DNA of 64,000 nucleotides from Austropuccinia psidii. Lineage: Eukaryota; Basidiomycota; Pucciniomycetes; Pucciniales; Sphaerophragmiaceae. The notes under the pieces are model-generated. The model was not told where the DNA came from and searched no databases. It saw only the letters and a program-made list of their open reading frames with translations. The number at the start of each line of letters is the position of its first letter. Positions within the stretch are counted from its first letter, which is position 1. Made by a program: the position numbers and the translations under genes. The stretch is taken from contig JALGQZ010000017.1 of NCBI GenBank assembly GCA_023105745.1, forward strand, positions 1,212,001 to 1,276,000. Reading direction: 5' to 3'. This document shows positions 30,566 to 42,255 of the stretch, one piece after another.

Positions 30566-33427
30566 AAATGCCATCTTTTTGTCCAAATATTGAACTGATT
30601 TGTGTCTTGAATCTCTTAATTTCTCTGCTGCTGCTAATCTTGTTTCCTCTTTTGCTGCAATCTGTATTGCGCTTGCTTCCAATAGCTCTTCTGTTGTTGA
30701 GATTTTATTCCATTCTATGGCCAGGTATGTGTTTGTTTCTATGTCAATTGGTAAGACAGCCTGCTGACCAAACTGAAGCTCAAATGGTGAGTATCCTGTT
30801 GTTTGTTTTACCAAAATTCTATCTGCCAAGGTTACAATTGCTAAGTATTCATTCCATTTGGATCCATTTTCACCACACATTTTTACAAGTGCATCCTTCA
30901 ATTGCTTATGGCCTCTTTCAATCATTCCTTGTGCTTCTGGGTAGTAAGGTATAGTTATTCTGATTCTTGATCCTGCTCTTTTGACTGCTTCTTTTAGCTC
31001 TTTTCCAAATTCTGCTCCTCCATCTACTGTGACTTCTTTGGGTGCTCCATATCTACAAATCCATTCTGAATTAACCCATTCTGAGACTGATTTTGCCGTT
31101 AGCCTAGTTAATGCAACAGTTTCTGGCCATCCTGAAAAGTCATCTCTTGCTACAACTAAGTATTTCCATTTTCCTGCCTTAATGTGAACCGCATCCATGC
31201 TGACTCTTTCAAATAAAGTAGATGTTACAGATATCTTTGCTTCTTCCTTTTGTTGCAAATGACTCCTTTTTTGACATTCTTGACATGATTTTACCCATTT
31301 TTTAACTATCTTTTTCATTCCTTCCCACCAATATCTCTTCTTGATTCTCCTGTATGTTTCATTTTCCCCTCTATGCCCCAGCTCTTCATTCATTTTCTTT
31401 AGTATCTGTTTCTGAGCTTTTTCATTGTATACAGCTATTTGTGGATGTGCTTGATTTCTTCTTTTCAGCTGCCCTCCTTCTAAATAGAAATTCACTGATC
31501 TTCTTTTAATTTTCTTGAAGTAGTCTTCCCCAATACTTTGTGGCTTTTTCAAACTATTCAAATATTCTTGCATATGTTTTCCAAATCCTTCCTGTTTTAT
31601 TGGAATTTCAATATTGTTTTTTTTATTCCTTGATAATTTTGCAACTTTACTTGTATTTACTTCTTTTAGGCCAAATCCTGTATGTGGTTTAATCCAATCT
31701 TCATCTTCATCAAAATCATCCCTTTCACTTTCTTCTTCGTCTTCTCCTTTTGGTCTTCTTGATAACCCATCTGGCATAGTAAATGTTTTTCCTGGTTTGT
31801 GTACAAGATAAAATGAGAAAATTTGAATGTATGCCACCCATCTTGTCATTGGTGCATTCGGTAAACATGGTGTGTTGAACATTTCTATTAAAGCTTTAGC
31901 ATCTACTTGAAGTTCAAAGTGTTGCCCCCATAATATTGTTTGAAGTTTTTTGAGTATTCTTGCTACACCGCAAAGCTCTAATTTTGGCTGAGAGTATTTA
32001 GATTCTAGTCTGGAAAATGTTACTTATTCATATAGTACTGGTCTATCCTTTCCATCTTCATCCTCTTGCATAAGAACTGCACCAGCTGCAATATAGCTTG
32101 AATCTATTGCTAATTTTATTTTTCCTGAATCTTTATCATAATTTAATGTCTTCAAAGTAATCTCTTCTCCTACTATTTTCCTGAGTTTTATAAATGCTTC
32201 TTCACATTTTTCATCCCATTTCCACAATACATCCTCCCTTGTCAATCTTCTCAATGGTGCTGCAACTTGTGAAAAGTCCTTGATAAACATTCTGACATAT
32301 GCACATAGTCCTAAGAATCTTCTAACTTCCTTCTTTGTTGTTGGTCTAGGCCAGTTTTGTATCTTGTTTATCTTCTGTTTTGAAATCTTTCTTCCTCCCA
32401 AAGACACAACATGCCCCACAATATCAAGTGCTGGAACACAACATGCAAATTTTGATCCTGAAATTGTGAGTCCTGCCTCTTCTATCCTGAAAAGTATTCT
32501 TTCTAATGTTACTGAATATTCCCAAACAAATCTTCTTATGAGTGGATTCTCCTTCAATTTTTCGTGCTGATACGTTGATCTGGGTCCTTTAATTCCTCCA
32601 TCATCTATAAATATTCCAAGGTGCTCTGGTATTTCCTCCTGAAGTATCCAAGTCATTTGTGCTTGATAAACTGCCACAGAGTCTGTTGCTACTTGAGGTA
32701 GTCTTGTAAGCTGAAGTCTTCCAAGTGGCGTTTCAAATGTTGTAAGTGGTCTTGTAGTAATATCCAATTCTCTTTCATCATATCCTCCCATAATATCTCC
32801 CAATCCATAACATGCTCTTCCTGAAAATGATCCTACAAACTCATCAACATTTGGTGGCAATCCTGCATCTTTGATTGTTACTTTATTGAGGTCTTGAACA
32901 TCATGAGCTATTCTAAGTTTTCCATTGGGCTTTGCCACACAAAATACTGGGCTGTTATAGCTTGATGTTGATTGTTCATAGAGTCCTGTACGTATTCTTT
33001 CTCTTACTAGTTCAATAAATTGAGGTAAAATTGATTTTGGTATTGGTATTGGTTTCTTTTGCCATGGTTCATGTGGTATAACTGGTATTTTATAAGGTTT
33101 TCCATAAGAATGTTTTAGTACACCTCTTTCTTCTTCACAAAATGCTATAGCCTTTTGCCTTAGTAATATAAAATTCTTTAATAAATTAATCTCTTCTGCT
33201 GATAACCATCCAGATGGTCCAAAGTTTATCATTGAAATTCTTTCTTCTGTAACTTTTGATGTTTCAAAAAATGGAGGTGGGTTAGGTGATAGGGGTGTTT
33301 CATATGGATCTCTTGATAATTCAGGTCTTCCCAAAGGTGGATTCAGATCTTGAGGCATAGCTTCATTGACTGGTCTAACCTTCTTGAGTACTGACTTATA
33401 TTTTGCAGCATTGGCTTGAGCTTCCAT
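30563..33427 (-). pseudogene. Gypsy B pol: reverse transcriptase, RNase H and integrase, one in-frame stop
   Basis: ATG at 33427. RT blocks: KLRIAHDVQDLNKVTIKDAG, YGLGDIMGGYDERELD, LTRLPQVAT and the catalytic IFIDDGG (FIDD for YxDD). RNase H begins KIKLAIDSSYIAAGAVLMQE; an in-frame TAA at 32021-32023 then separates it from LESKYSQPKLELCGV, and the same frame continues. Integrase has KSCQECQKRS for the CC pair of its zinc finger; the upstream His pair reads MNEELGHRG, with Asn where the first His is expected. The catalytic triad D (MDAVH), D (TVDGGAEF) and E (QGMIERGH) is intact. The protein ends DKKMAF at a TGA belonging to the truncated 3' LTR, so the normal C-terminus is lost. Pol copies and inserts the element; here it needs the stop suppressed. 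Confidence 0.85.
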
Positions 33428-33780
33428 GATTATTAGTCTGGTTTTAAAGCATAAATTGATAATTTTTTTAGTTGAAATAAAAACAGTCTTTTCAGTTCTT
33501 TCTTTTCTTTTTATTCATAATTGTATTTGAGTTGTAGTTTTAAGTCATGCAAGGACTTTACCTCTAGGTGGATAAAACCCAGTATATTAGGTATACCAAA
33601 TCCTGCAGTTTAATGTCATACAAGGACATTTGTGAACGCTAGTCCTGAGTTTACTGTTTTACTTGAGGCTTTCATTATTCTATTATTCATTTTTGTTTTA
33701 CTCTTGATATCTTCTCTTTTCTTTTTATTTTCTTGATTCCTTGATTTTACTTGCATCTTCAGCCCTCTGGTGTGCTACCC
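33428..33780. other. Gypsy B spacer, start; degenerate repeat copies
   Basis: This non-coding stretch upstream of the pol ATG contains diverged forms of the adjacent 50-bp repeat (GTTTTAAGTCATGCAAGGACT near 33537, GTTTAATGTCATACAAGGAC near 33608). No gene seen. Confidence 0.5.
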
Positions 33781-34079
33781 CTGTAGTTTGAGTCATACAA
33801 AGACTAAATTTTAGCCTTCAGGTTGCTACCCTGTAGTTTAAAGTCATACAAGGACTGATTTTAGCCTTCAGGTTGCTACCCTGTAGTTTAAAGTCATACA
33901 AGGACTAGCTTTTAGCCTTCAGGTTGCTACGCTGTAGTTTAAAGTCATACAAGGACTAATTTTAGCCTTCAGGTTGCTACCCTGTAGTTTAAAGTCATAC
34001 AAGGACTAATTTTAGCCTTAAGGTTGCTACCCTGTAGTTTAAAGTCATACAAGGACTATATTTTTTACCTTCTTTATTT
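33781..34079. repeat. Six tandem ~50-bp units inside gypsy B spacer
   Basis: CTGTAGTTTAAAGTCATACA then AGGACT and TTTTAGCCTTCAGGTTGCTACC repeat with starts near 33781, 33831, 33881, 33931, 33982 and 34032. Identity between units is very high in the middle of the array. It lies between the gag-protease and RT reading frames. Confidence 0.9.
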
Positions 34080-34315
34080 GATCTGATCTTTTATCCTTAA
34101 TTTTAATCACGACAGTTTATTTTATTGATTTTTGTTATTATAATTTTTTTTATGTTGAAAAAAGATTTTTTTTTTAAAAAAAAATTATTTTCTGTTGAAA
34201 AAAATTTTTTTTTTTTTTTTTTTATTAAAAAATTATTTTTCTTTTTTTTTATGTTGAAAAAAAATTTTTTTTTTTTTTTTTTAAGAGTGATTAAATTGAT
34301 GAGTTATGTTGAATG
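34080..34315. other. T-rich low-complexity stretch with phrase TATGTTGAAAAAA
   Basis: Alternating T and A runs with TATGTTGAAAAAA or CTGTTGAAAAAA recurring three times. No coding potential; likely replication slippage. Confidence 0.5.
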
Positions 34316-34345
34316 AGTTTTCAATTTGAGGATTGAGGTTATATT

Positions 34346-34422
34346 TTCAAATGGTGTAGTGGTTAGTGATTCCGGGTTGCTTTCAACTTTCATCAAATTT
34401 GAAACGGGTTCAAATCCCCCCT
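34346..34422 (+). ncRNA. tRNA-related (SINE-like) segment with A-box and B-box
   Basis: TGGTGTAGTGGTTAGTG fits an RNA polymerase III A box with its D-loop, and GGGTTCAAATCCCCC, about 45 bases on, fits a B box with T-arm pairing. No acceptor stem pairs across the unit and the anticodon arm is not convincing, so it is not a functional tRNA gene. It could be a tRNA-derived SINE head or a tRNA relic inside the gypsy B spacer. Confidence 0.4.
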
Positions 34423-34769
34423 CTGGTATTAATTCTTCTGCCAGACCTGTCAGTTTCTGGAATAGGGTAACCATGCTGGGTACCATATTCTGAGCATTGA
34501 GCAAGCTTAGTGATGCAATTTGGTATCGTTGTGTTCCTTGAGTCTGTAATAAAATTGATCTTTGGAAACTTGTTGTGATTGAGGGTGCTCAACCTTGATT
34601 ATGATTTGAGAAGTACTGATTTCAATTTCCTTATTTAAAATGCTGGAAGGATGCATGCTAGTCAAAGATTGACTAAACTCATTAATTTGGGGCTATAAGA
34701 ACGTCATCCAGTATAAATCAGAGTAGTCTTTTGGTGAGTTGAATTATTTTCTGTATTGAGGTGGTCATT

Positions 34770-35065
34770 TTATGACCGGTGGTCATAATTTGACATTTTA
34801 GATTGTTTGATCTTCCTATTCTGTATCTGAATAGCCTAGCTTGTTTGGTTGATTTTTCCCCCATGTCTTGCGATAATTTTCTTGATTTTAGGCCAAATTA
34901 TGACCGGCGGTCATAATTTTGACATTTTGAACTTCTTCTATCTTCTTTTTCTGTATCTGAATGGCCTAGCTGGTTTGGTTGGTTTTTGTTTCTTCTTGTT
35001 TTCCTTTCCATATTTTATATCTTCCTGTCTCAAAGAACCAAATTATGACCGGCGGTCATAATTTT
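34770..35065. repeat. Three ~130-bp direct repeats each holding a 21-bp palindrome
   Basis: The palindrome ATTATGACC-GGC-GGTCATAAT (first copy GGT in the centre) occurs near 34770, 34898 and 35042. It is followed each time by TTTGA(C/T)ATTTT, and twice then by CTGTATCTGAAT(A/G)GCCTAGC. Spacing is 128 and 144 bp. It lies inside the gypsy B spacer; function unknown. Confidence 0.8.
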
Positions 35066-35349
35066 GATATTTTGAGCTATCTATATCTTCTTTTGCTGTT
35101 TCTTCACACTATCTTTTCACTGTTTTTTTTTCAAAAAAGAGAAATAACATTAATAAAGGCCTATGGGCCCACACTTCCCCAAACTTGTGCCATTTTTAAT
35201 ATATGAGGTGGCATAAGAACAGATAACCACCCCTGTTTTTTTAAAAAAAATAAAATAATAATACTTATACATTGAAAAATGTTGAGTTTGAAGTCCTTTA
35301 TTGAATACTGATTTATAGCCTTGAGTGATAAGATACTTGAAAAAAAAAA

Positions 35350-35466
35350 TTGAAATTCCTCTTTGATAAGGCAGGAGGTCACTTCCCTGAATTATGGGAA
35401 TGTTGAAAAAAGATTTTTTTTGTTTTTGAATGATTTGAAATTCCTCTTTGATAAGGCAGGAGGTCA
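35350..35466. repeat. Direct repeat pair, ~33 bp, gypsy B spacer
   Basis: TGAAATTCCTCTTTGATAAG then GCAGGAGGTCACT occurs near 35351 and again near 35429, about 78 bp apart, near the 3' end of the gag-protease frame. Confidence 0.75.
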
Positions 35467-35525
35467 CTGCCCTTGATACTAATACAGATATATACAGAAT
35501 TCTCTTTTTTTTTTGGTGATTTTTT

Positions 35526-38500
35526 TTATTTTATTTTGCTATTTTTTATATGGTTTTTTATTTCTTTACTTGGTGATTGAAATTGGATTCCTTCAGCTGT
35601 TATTGAGAAATATTCAACCTTCTGTTGTGAATTACTGAAAGACATATGTCCTTCAATATTTCTCCAAATATCTTGTTGCATTGTTTTCTTTGTGTATTTC
35701 CTTTCCATTCTGAAACAAAACCTTTGACTTCATGAATAAACATGTACCCAACATCACACCAGCAAAGAGTTCCCCCCAAGATTTCTAAACCATCTAGATT
35801 CAAGTCTTCTTGAGCCCATAACATTTTGTGATACAGTCCTTCTATTGTCATTTGATAATATCCATAAGGCTTCTTCCAGTAAGGATTCCTTAAATTTCCT
35901 TTGATTCTAATAGTGGTTAGTAATTCCAGAAAATCAACATTTGTAAGATTTGATCCAGGTAGTTCTGAAATATGTTTGGTTTGAATTATTGGTGAATCTG
36001 GCTCATAATCATACAGTTCCTTAAATGTTATTATTGGAAGTATTATGTAATCTTCCAGTCCTTCATATTCTGGTATGTCTTCCTGTATGCCATTTTGATT
36101 CTGGGAGTCATTTGGTAATTCAGATGTAGTTCCTTTATTTTGATTAAATAGATCAGTTGCGCTTGAAAAGCAGAATATTTGATCATAGGCATGATTAAAT
36201 TTTTCTAGAATGCTAAGTCAAGCTAGCCTTTGTGTATTTTCTGATAACTCTCCTTCTTCTAGATCTTCAAATATTCTTCCTTGCTTATATTTATCTTCCA
36301 AATCTTCATTATTTTGTTGGTATAACTTCAAGTCATCTTCTGATTCTGCTGTTTCCATTTTTTTATCAATCCTCTTTTGAATATTTCTATCCCAAACTTG
36401 ATCCATTTTGTCTTCAGTAATTATGGCACTTTCCTTTTCCAATTCTTCAAATTTTCTTTTTGCCAATGGATTGATTATGTTGTTTTTTATTTTTTCAGTA
36501 TCACTAATGTACCAAGCTTTCTCCTGAAATAAATTTGAATAATCTTCTGCAATTCCTGAGGAATTTGCTTCAGGTGGCTTCAGATCCATTTTAAATTTCT
36601 TCTGTGGGCTTTCTACTTTATCTTCTTAATTCATACCACTTAACTCAAGTGCTAGCCATTTCTCTGGGTCTTCTATGGCCATGTCCAAATTTCTTCTCAT
36701 CTTCTTCAGTTCCATTTTTATTTTTTCTATTGCTTCACTATCTTCTACCTTCAATTCATCCTCTTCTGGATCCTTCCCTTTAGATTTTGTTTCAGTTTGA
36801 GGTGGAATACCTTCTTTAGATGAAGATAATATGCTTGACTTTTCTTCATCTATTATCTGGTTGAAAGTTGCAAATACTAAGAAGTCCAGGTAGGTTTTCT
36901 CTTCACTTTCAAAAGTGACTTCAAGATTTTTAATTTGACCAATTGGCTTCAAAAAGTTATCTGTTGATTTTGATGTGTAAGGGCTGATTTTTAATTCTGC
37001 TTTTAGGGCCATTTCCTGAGTTATAACATTCAAGTCATTTTTTGAATCAAAAATAGCTGAGAAGGGTATTTTGTTTGCTCCAAGAAATATTGTCTTCACT
37101 CTTGTTGAAGATTGACTTTCTGTTTCCCTTGTTTCTTTTCTTTTGGATGATTCTGCTCCATGTATTGACCATTTTCCAATCTCTGAAGATGCACAAAGCT
37201 CCATTCCTCTGGGTGGAGAAATTTCCCAACCCATAGCTTGAGGGTTACATATTGGTAAACATAATAGACGTCCATCTTGCTCTGGATAACTAAATATTTC
37301 CCCTTGCTTGTGTGAAAATTCCAATTTAACATTATTATCTGCTAAAAATGGTCTTCCAAGTATGGTGTGTACAGCTCCTTTTGCTATGAATAAATGAATT
37401 TCTTTTTCTTCTCCTGTTATCATAGTAATTGGTGTGAATTCTGAGAGTCCAACCAAGGATGTGGTATGTCCACCAATTCCTCTGAGATTCATATTGAGCT
37501 TTCTACTTGTAAGTGAGGCTTGAATTGCAATTTCCTCTGGTATTATATTAATTTCTGATCCAGTATCCACCAATGCCATTGTAGGATATTCTTCTCTTCC
37601 AATAAATACTTCCATAAATCCAAGTGGGCATGCATAATGTAATCTTGGGGTATCATAGTCCCGTAGCTTTACTGAAAGTAGTCTTTCTTGAATATTTGAC
37701 CTATTGACTGATTTTATTACTTCTTTTTCCTGGGTAGTTAAATTTTGTAGTTTATCAATAAAGGTTGGTGACATTGATAATATTTCTTCAAGAGTAAGAT
37801 TTATCTTTTGTTCAAGTATTCTCTTCATCACATGTTCAATTATTATCTTTGGGTTATTGGGTGTAGTTTTTACCTTGTTTTTTAATTCCATCTTTTGTGA
37901 GTCCTGTCTAAGTACCTCCTTATTCTTTTCCTTGGAAATGATTTCAATATCATTATCTACTTCCTTTCCTTCTTGTGTTTTCTTGTATTTTGTTGGAATT
38001 AGAACTCTTATTTCTTCTTTGGCCTCATCTTCCTCGTGGTAGGCACCTGGTATCTTCTTTTTAAAGGGTTTGTGTGTTTCATTTTTATCCTCTTGCTGGG
38101 TTTGAATTTGAGTTTCCTGTCTTGCAGCTCTTTGCCTTGTCTGTCTAAGCCCAACATTTATTTGAATATTTTCATTTGCTGGTGATATTTGAGGAGGTTT
38201 CCAGTTTCCCCATTCTTCTATTTGAGCTATAGCTTCTGCCTTCTCACCTTTCCTTTCCTCAATTACTGTTGTCTCTTGCTTCTTTTGGGGTGTATTTGAT
38301 TGTTCCATCATTTTCTTTGTAAAATCCTCCTGCTCTTTGGCAAAATGTCTAACTAATTCTTTTGCAGATTTAGGGCCTTCTGTGGGTACTCTTTGAAAAT
38401 TTGGAAAAAGATATGTTCCTCCACGCTTCAAGACAATTCTTTTCTCCAAGTCTTCTGTGAGGTGATTACATCTTATTGCGTAATGTCCTTCTTCTAAGCA

Positions 38501-39841
38501 GTAATAACAATTCAGTAGCTGTCTTGGAGCCATTTGTGCTGGAACATATGGTTGATAACCAGAAGATATGGGTAGTAAAGGATATCTTGGCCTGAGTGGC
38601 TGTGAGTTTTGTGTAACTTTCTGATCTTGATTATTGCCTGCTTGTATTTTATTTGGAGATTCAACTACTTCTGAAAGGTGTTTGAGCTGATTCAATACTT
38701 GCTTAACTGATTCCTTCCCAGTATCCTTTGATTGATGCCCTTGCGGCTGAGGATTTTGAATTTTTTGTGTAAGATCTTTCATTTGCTTTAAGACTTCTTC
38801 CGAGCTTTCCTCTTCAAACCTAGCTTTCTTCTCTTGTGACTTTGGTTGTGAAAATTCCTTCTGTTGAATTAAGACTTTGGCTTCTAAATCTTGTTCAATA
38901 TATAACTTTGAGATTTCCAATCTTGGAATGATATAACGACCATCCAAAGCTTGCACCATGGCCTTATCTTTAATCATTTCTTTGTAAATAGATTATTGAA
39001 CACTTGAGGAAAGACTGGCCAAAATTTCTTGATTGTGATTGATATCTCCTTGTATATATTGGTACCTTTTGAGATAATTAATAATGGATTCATATTCACC
39101 AATGAACTTTTTATATTGGGTCATATTTCTAATTCCTCCTTCTTGTTGAATCTTTGTAAATAATTGAGTAATTGAGGACAGCTTGTATCTTCTTTCAGGT
39201 GACACTGTTCCCCATCTCCTCTTCATATCCAATTTTAATTGCTCCCAATCACCAGTTTCATATCCAGGCATTCCTTCAATATGGTAGCTAATTTCTTGAT
39301 CTTTAGTCCAAAAGGATATCTGTCTTGCTATATCCCTTCCACTTGCTCCTTCAATTTCTGCTATATTTTCTACTCTTTTAATAAATCTTTCCACTTCCTT
39401 TCCATCAAACCATAAACTATAATCCTTTGGTCTGATCTTGACAATGGGTGTATTGTTTCGTGGGATTTCTTGTTGCAATGGGCTTGAAGCCTGTGCATGA
39501 ATATTAACCTGCTTTGGTAGAGTATTTGGTCTTTATGAAGTGAATGGAGTTGATGAGGCCATAGGCCTTGAAAATGGTGATGGTGACCCTTCTTGTCTAA
39601 AGATTCTTGGCATGCTTGTAGTTTCTTCCATTGGGCTGTTTTCTGCAGTAAAACTTGACTCTTTCCTTTTCCCTTCTTTTTTAAGGAGTTCAATTAATTC
39701 TAGTTGCATTTCCAACATTCTTTGATGAAGTCTTTCTACATCAGAAATATCTTCTTGTCCTTGCATGGTCTCTTCATTTATAATTTCTTCTTTGGATTCA
39801 TCTGGATTGTGTGGTATCTTTGATGATGATGCTGAATCCAT
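35526..39841 (-). pseudogene. Gypsy B gag-protease polyprotein, four in-frame stops and a 3' frameshift
   Basis: One frame from ATG 39841 continues to about 35600, broken by stops at 39533-39535, 38993-38995, 36626-36628 and 36218-36220. Segments: gag capsid-like (KDYSLWFDGKEVERFIKRVE, GDWEQLKLDMKRRWG), zinc knuckle CYYCLEEGHYAIRC (CX2CX4HX4C), a long charged linker, retropepsin MALVDTGSEINII (~37568) ending ILGRPFL, a second pepsin-like segment AIFDSKNDLNVITQ (~37045) and an acidic C-terminus. Near 35700 a one-base shift leads into a frame ending at 35526 (EGHMSFSNSQQKVEYFS). Gag assembles the particle; the protease cleaves it. The stop at 36218 could be CGA>TGA. The first protease active site is intact. 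Confidence 0.8.
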
Positions 39842-40244
39842 ATTGATATATTCTTTATTTATTTTCTCTTTTTTACTTTTCTTTTTAATTTCAAATATTT
39901 CCTTGAGTAATTTCTGAAAATAATCTGTAACTATCTTTTGATCTTTCTTCTTAGTTCTTGGTGTACCAACTGGTATACTATAATCTATAGGTGATTCTTC
40001 TCCAGGTGGTGTTTGTCCTCTTTTTGGATAATAATAATGAAATGATTTTGTTGAAGAACTTGATGGTGATGATGATTTAGAATTTTGTAGTTTTTCTGAT
40101 TCCAGATTGACTTGATAGGTGCTGGAAATTGTTTATTGATAAAAGGCTTTTTCTTTTTATGAACTAAATTTGATTTTCTTTTTTTTGATAATTGATGGAT
40201 TATTGATGATTGAAGTTGTTGTTGGACACTGTTGGGACACCACA
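39842..40244. other. Gypsy B leader between 5' LTR and gag
   Basis: About 400 bp between the primer-binding site (TGGTGTCCCAACAGTG read on the minus strand from 40242) and the gag ATG at 39841. The minus strand is largely open with a Gln/Ser/Lys-rich translation, so gag may have an upstream start, but I see no clear ATG-led frame. Confidence 0.45.
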
Positions 40245-42255
40245 TGTGGGAACTCCTTTTGGTGTGGGATGAAATAAGGCAGTACCTTGAGGGGGAAATT
40301 ATTGGTAAGTCTATTTTGAATTTCAGAATTGTCCAATAACCATGGGTGCTAAGGTGTATTAGCTGCCCCTCTAAATAATACTGAATAGTCAGCCTACAGA
40401 GAATCACAAAATAAAATAAGATTTGTGGCTTTAACAGATAGAGAAGACTTATCAGCAGTCTCTTAATCAGACCTATCAATAACACTACAGTAAAATTTTC
40501 ATTTAAAACTAAAATTTCTGATAAAATAAAGACTAAGATTTTTTTTTTATTATTTTAATAAGAGTAATTATAATATATATATATTTTTTTTGGTTTTCTG
40601 TTATTTTAATAAAAGTAATAGGAATATTTTTTTTTGTGTTTTATGATGATTATAATGATTTTTTTTATATTAATACTAATAATAAGACTACTTGATATTC
40701 TTCTTTTATATTTTCAATGTTGAGTTTATATCACTACTTCTTTTCTTTTACTAACACTAAGCCACTGAGCAAGGCACTGAGCTTTTACTACGGTTATACT
40801 ACTATTCTTCAACAATACTAAGCTACTGAGCAAGGCTACTGAGCTTTTACTATGTCAATACTACTATTCTTCAACAATACTAAGCTACTGAGCAAGGCTA
40901 CTGAGCTTTTACTACTAAAACACTACTACTATTCTAGATATCCTGCTAGTTCAGGGATGGTTGTGATCCTGGATAGTGGGAACTTGTTCCATGATGATGG
41001 GAAAAATGAGGGAGAGGGGACCTCTATTTATAGCTTTTGGGCCTCCATAGAGCTTCTCAAAATAGGGTACGTAGAAAAAATCATAGTTGAGAGGTTTTAG
41101 CTAGTGAGACGTGTAGTTTTGGTGTAGCAGCGTGTTTGCTGAGAGAATTATGCTGGTGGTGCTTTTTCTTATCAAAATCATGTGATGTATTTGAGATAAT
41201 TTGGCTGGTGAGTTTTTCTTTTTTTTGCCAAGAAAGTGGAGAAAATACAGCTCCTGACAATTGAACTTTCTTCTAGTCATATGATATATATGAGAAAATT
41301 ATGCTGGTGTTTCTGTTTCTTATCAAAAAAATGTGATGTGTTTGAGATAATTTGGCTGGTGAGGTTTTCTTTTTAACAGAGTCATGTGAGGTCATTGAGA
41401 TAATATGGCTGGTGATGTTTTCTTGAAGGTGGGGAAAGTACTTTTTGTTTCTATTTCTTACGTATGTTATGAGAGAATTATGCTGGTGGTTCTTTTTCTT
41501 ATCAAAATCATGTGATGTATTTGAGATAATTTGGCTGGTGAGGTTTTCTTTTTATCAGAGTCATGTGAGGTCATTGAGATAATATGGCTTGTGATGTTTT
41601 CTTGAAGGTGGGGAAAGTATTTTTTTGTTTCTATTTCTTACGTATGTTATGAGAGAATTATGATGGTGGTTCTTTTCCTTATCAAAATCATGTTATGTGT
41701 TTGAGATAATTTGGCTGGTGGGATTTTCTTTTTGCCAAGAAAGTGGAGAAAATACAGCTCCTGACAATTGAACTGTCTTCTAGTCATATGATATATATGA
41801 GAAAATTATGCTGGTGTTTCTGTTTTAGTATTGTATCATTTCATATGGAGATTTCATCATTTCTATCAAGTTTGATGCGTGTTATTATTACTAAGGAAGC
41901 ATTTGCTCTTGGAAAATATATTGTAATTTTATGCATAGCCTTGAGTTAGTTCTTCTTTCAATTGAATCAAGGTGGGGAAAATACAGCTTCTGATGCTTTG
42001 GTCTATTTTCATATACCTTTATTTAGATTAACTGCCTTTAATGACGTAATTTGTTATTGATGATGCGATAAGGTGGATATATCCTTTGATACTATACTGT
42101 TTTGATAAGATCTTGAGGCTGTGTATTGTATGGTTCTTTTTGAGATTTGCAGTTGTAATGTGTAAATATGTTTTGCGTATTTTGTTTTATTATCATTTTT
42201 TTCTTTTGTTTTATTGGTAAGCTTGGAACTGGTACTAATGGTATGGAATACCACA
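40245..42255 (-). repeat. 5' LTR of gypsy B, full length (2011 bp)
   Basis: In element orientation it runs from TGTGGTATTCCATACC (42255) to GGAGTTCCCACA (40245). The 40245-41059 part matches the 3' LTR remnant; 41060-42255 is absent there. The next bases inward, two nucleotides away, are TGGTGTCCCAACAGTG, a TGG-start primer-binding site. The region 41130-41830 is internally repetitive. Confidence 0.78.
41130..41830. repeat. Higher-order tandem duplications inside the gypsy B 5' LTR
   Basis: The phrase GAGA(G/A)AATTATGCTGGTG recurs near 41138, 41292, 41471, 41651 and 41801. A larger block with GGCTGGTGAGGTTTTC, GTCATGTGAGGTCATTGAG and GGTGGGGAAAGTA is duplicated with a period of about 180 bp. 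AAGTGGAGAAAATACAGCTC then CTGACAATTGAAC appears near 41235 and 41742. This is the outer, promoter-proximal half of the LTR in element orientation. Confidence 0.8.

Larger units (their letters stand above)
29752..42255 (-). mobile_element. Ty3/gypsy retrotransposon family B, 12.5 kb, with 4-bp target duplication ACGT
   Basis: The element begins TGTGGGAACTCC (29752) and ends ATACCACA (42255), so it has TG...CA ends in either orientation, and is flanked by ACGT at 29748-29751 and 42256-42259. Direct LTR sequence occurs at both ends. Internal order on the minus strand: primer-binding site (40242-40227), gag-protease (39841-35526), a 2.1-kb non-coding spacer with repeats, then RT, RNase H and integrase (33427-30563). 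PR-RT-RH-IN order defines Ty3/gypsy. It sits inside the RNase H region of a copia element. Confidence 0.85.

Noticed and set aside
34125..34316. Phe/Lys-rich short frame
   Set aside because: Translation of T and A runs in low-complexity sequence.
34346..34422. Possible tRNA gene
   Set aside because: A and B boxes are plausible but no acceptor stem pairs and the anticodon arm does not fold, so I list it only as a tRNA-related segment.
40245..41059. LTR pair of equal length (814/815 bp) as the true ends of gypsy B
   Set aside because: No target duplication exists at 41059; TG...CA ends and the ACGT duplication at 42255, plus the rejoined copia frame, show that the 5' LTR is longer.
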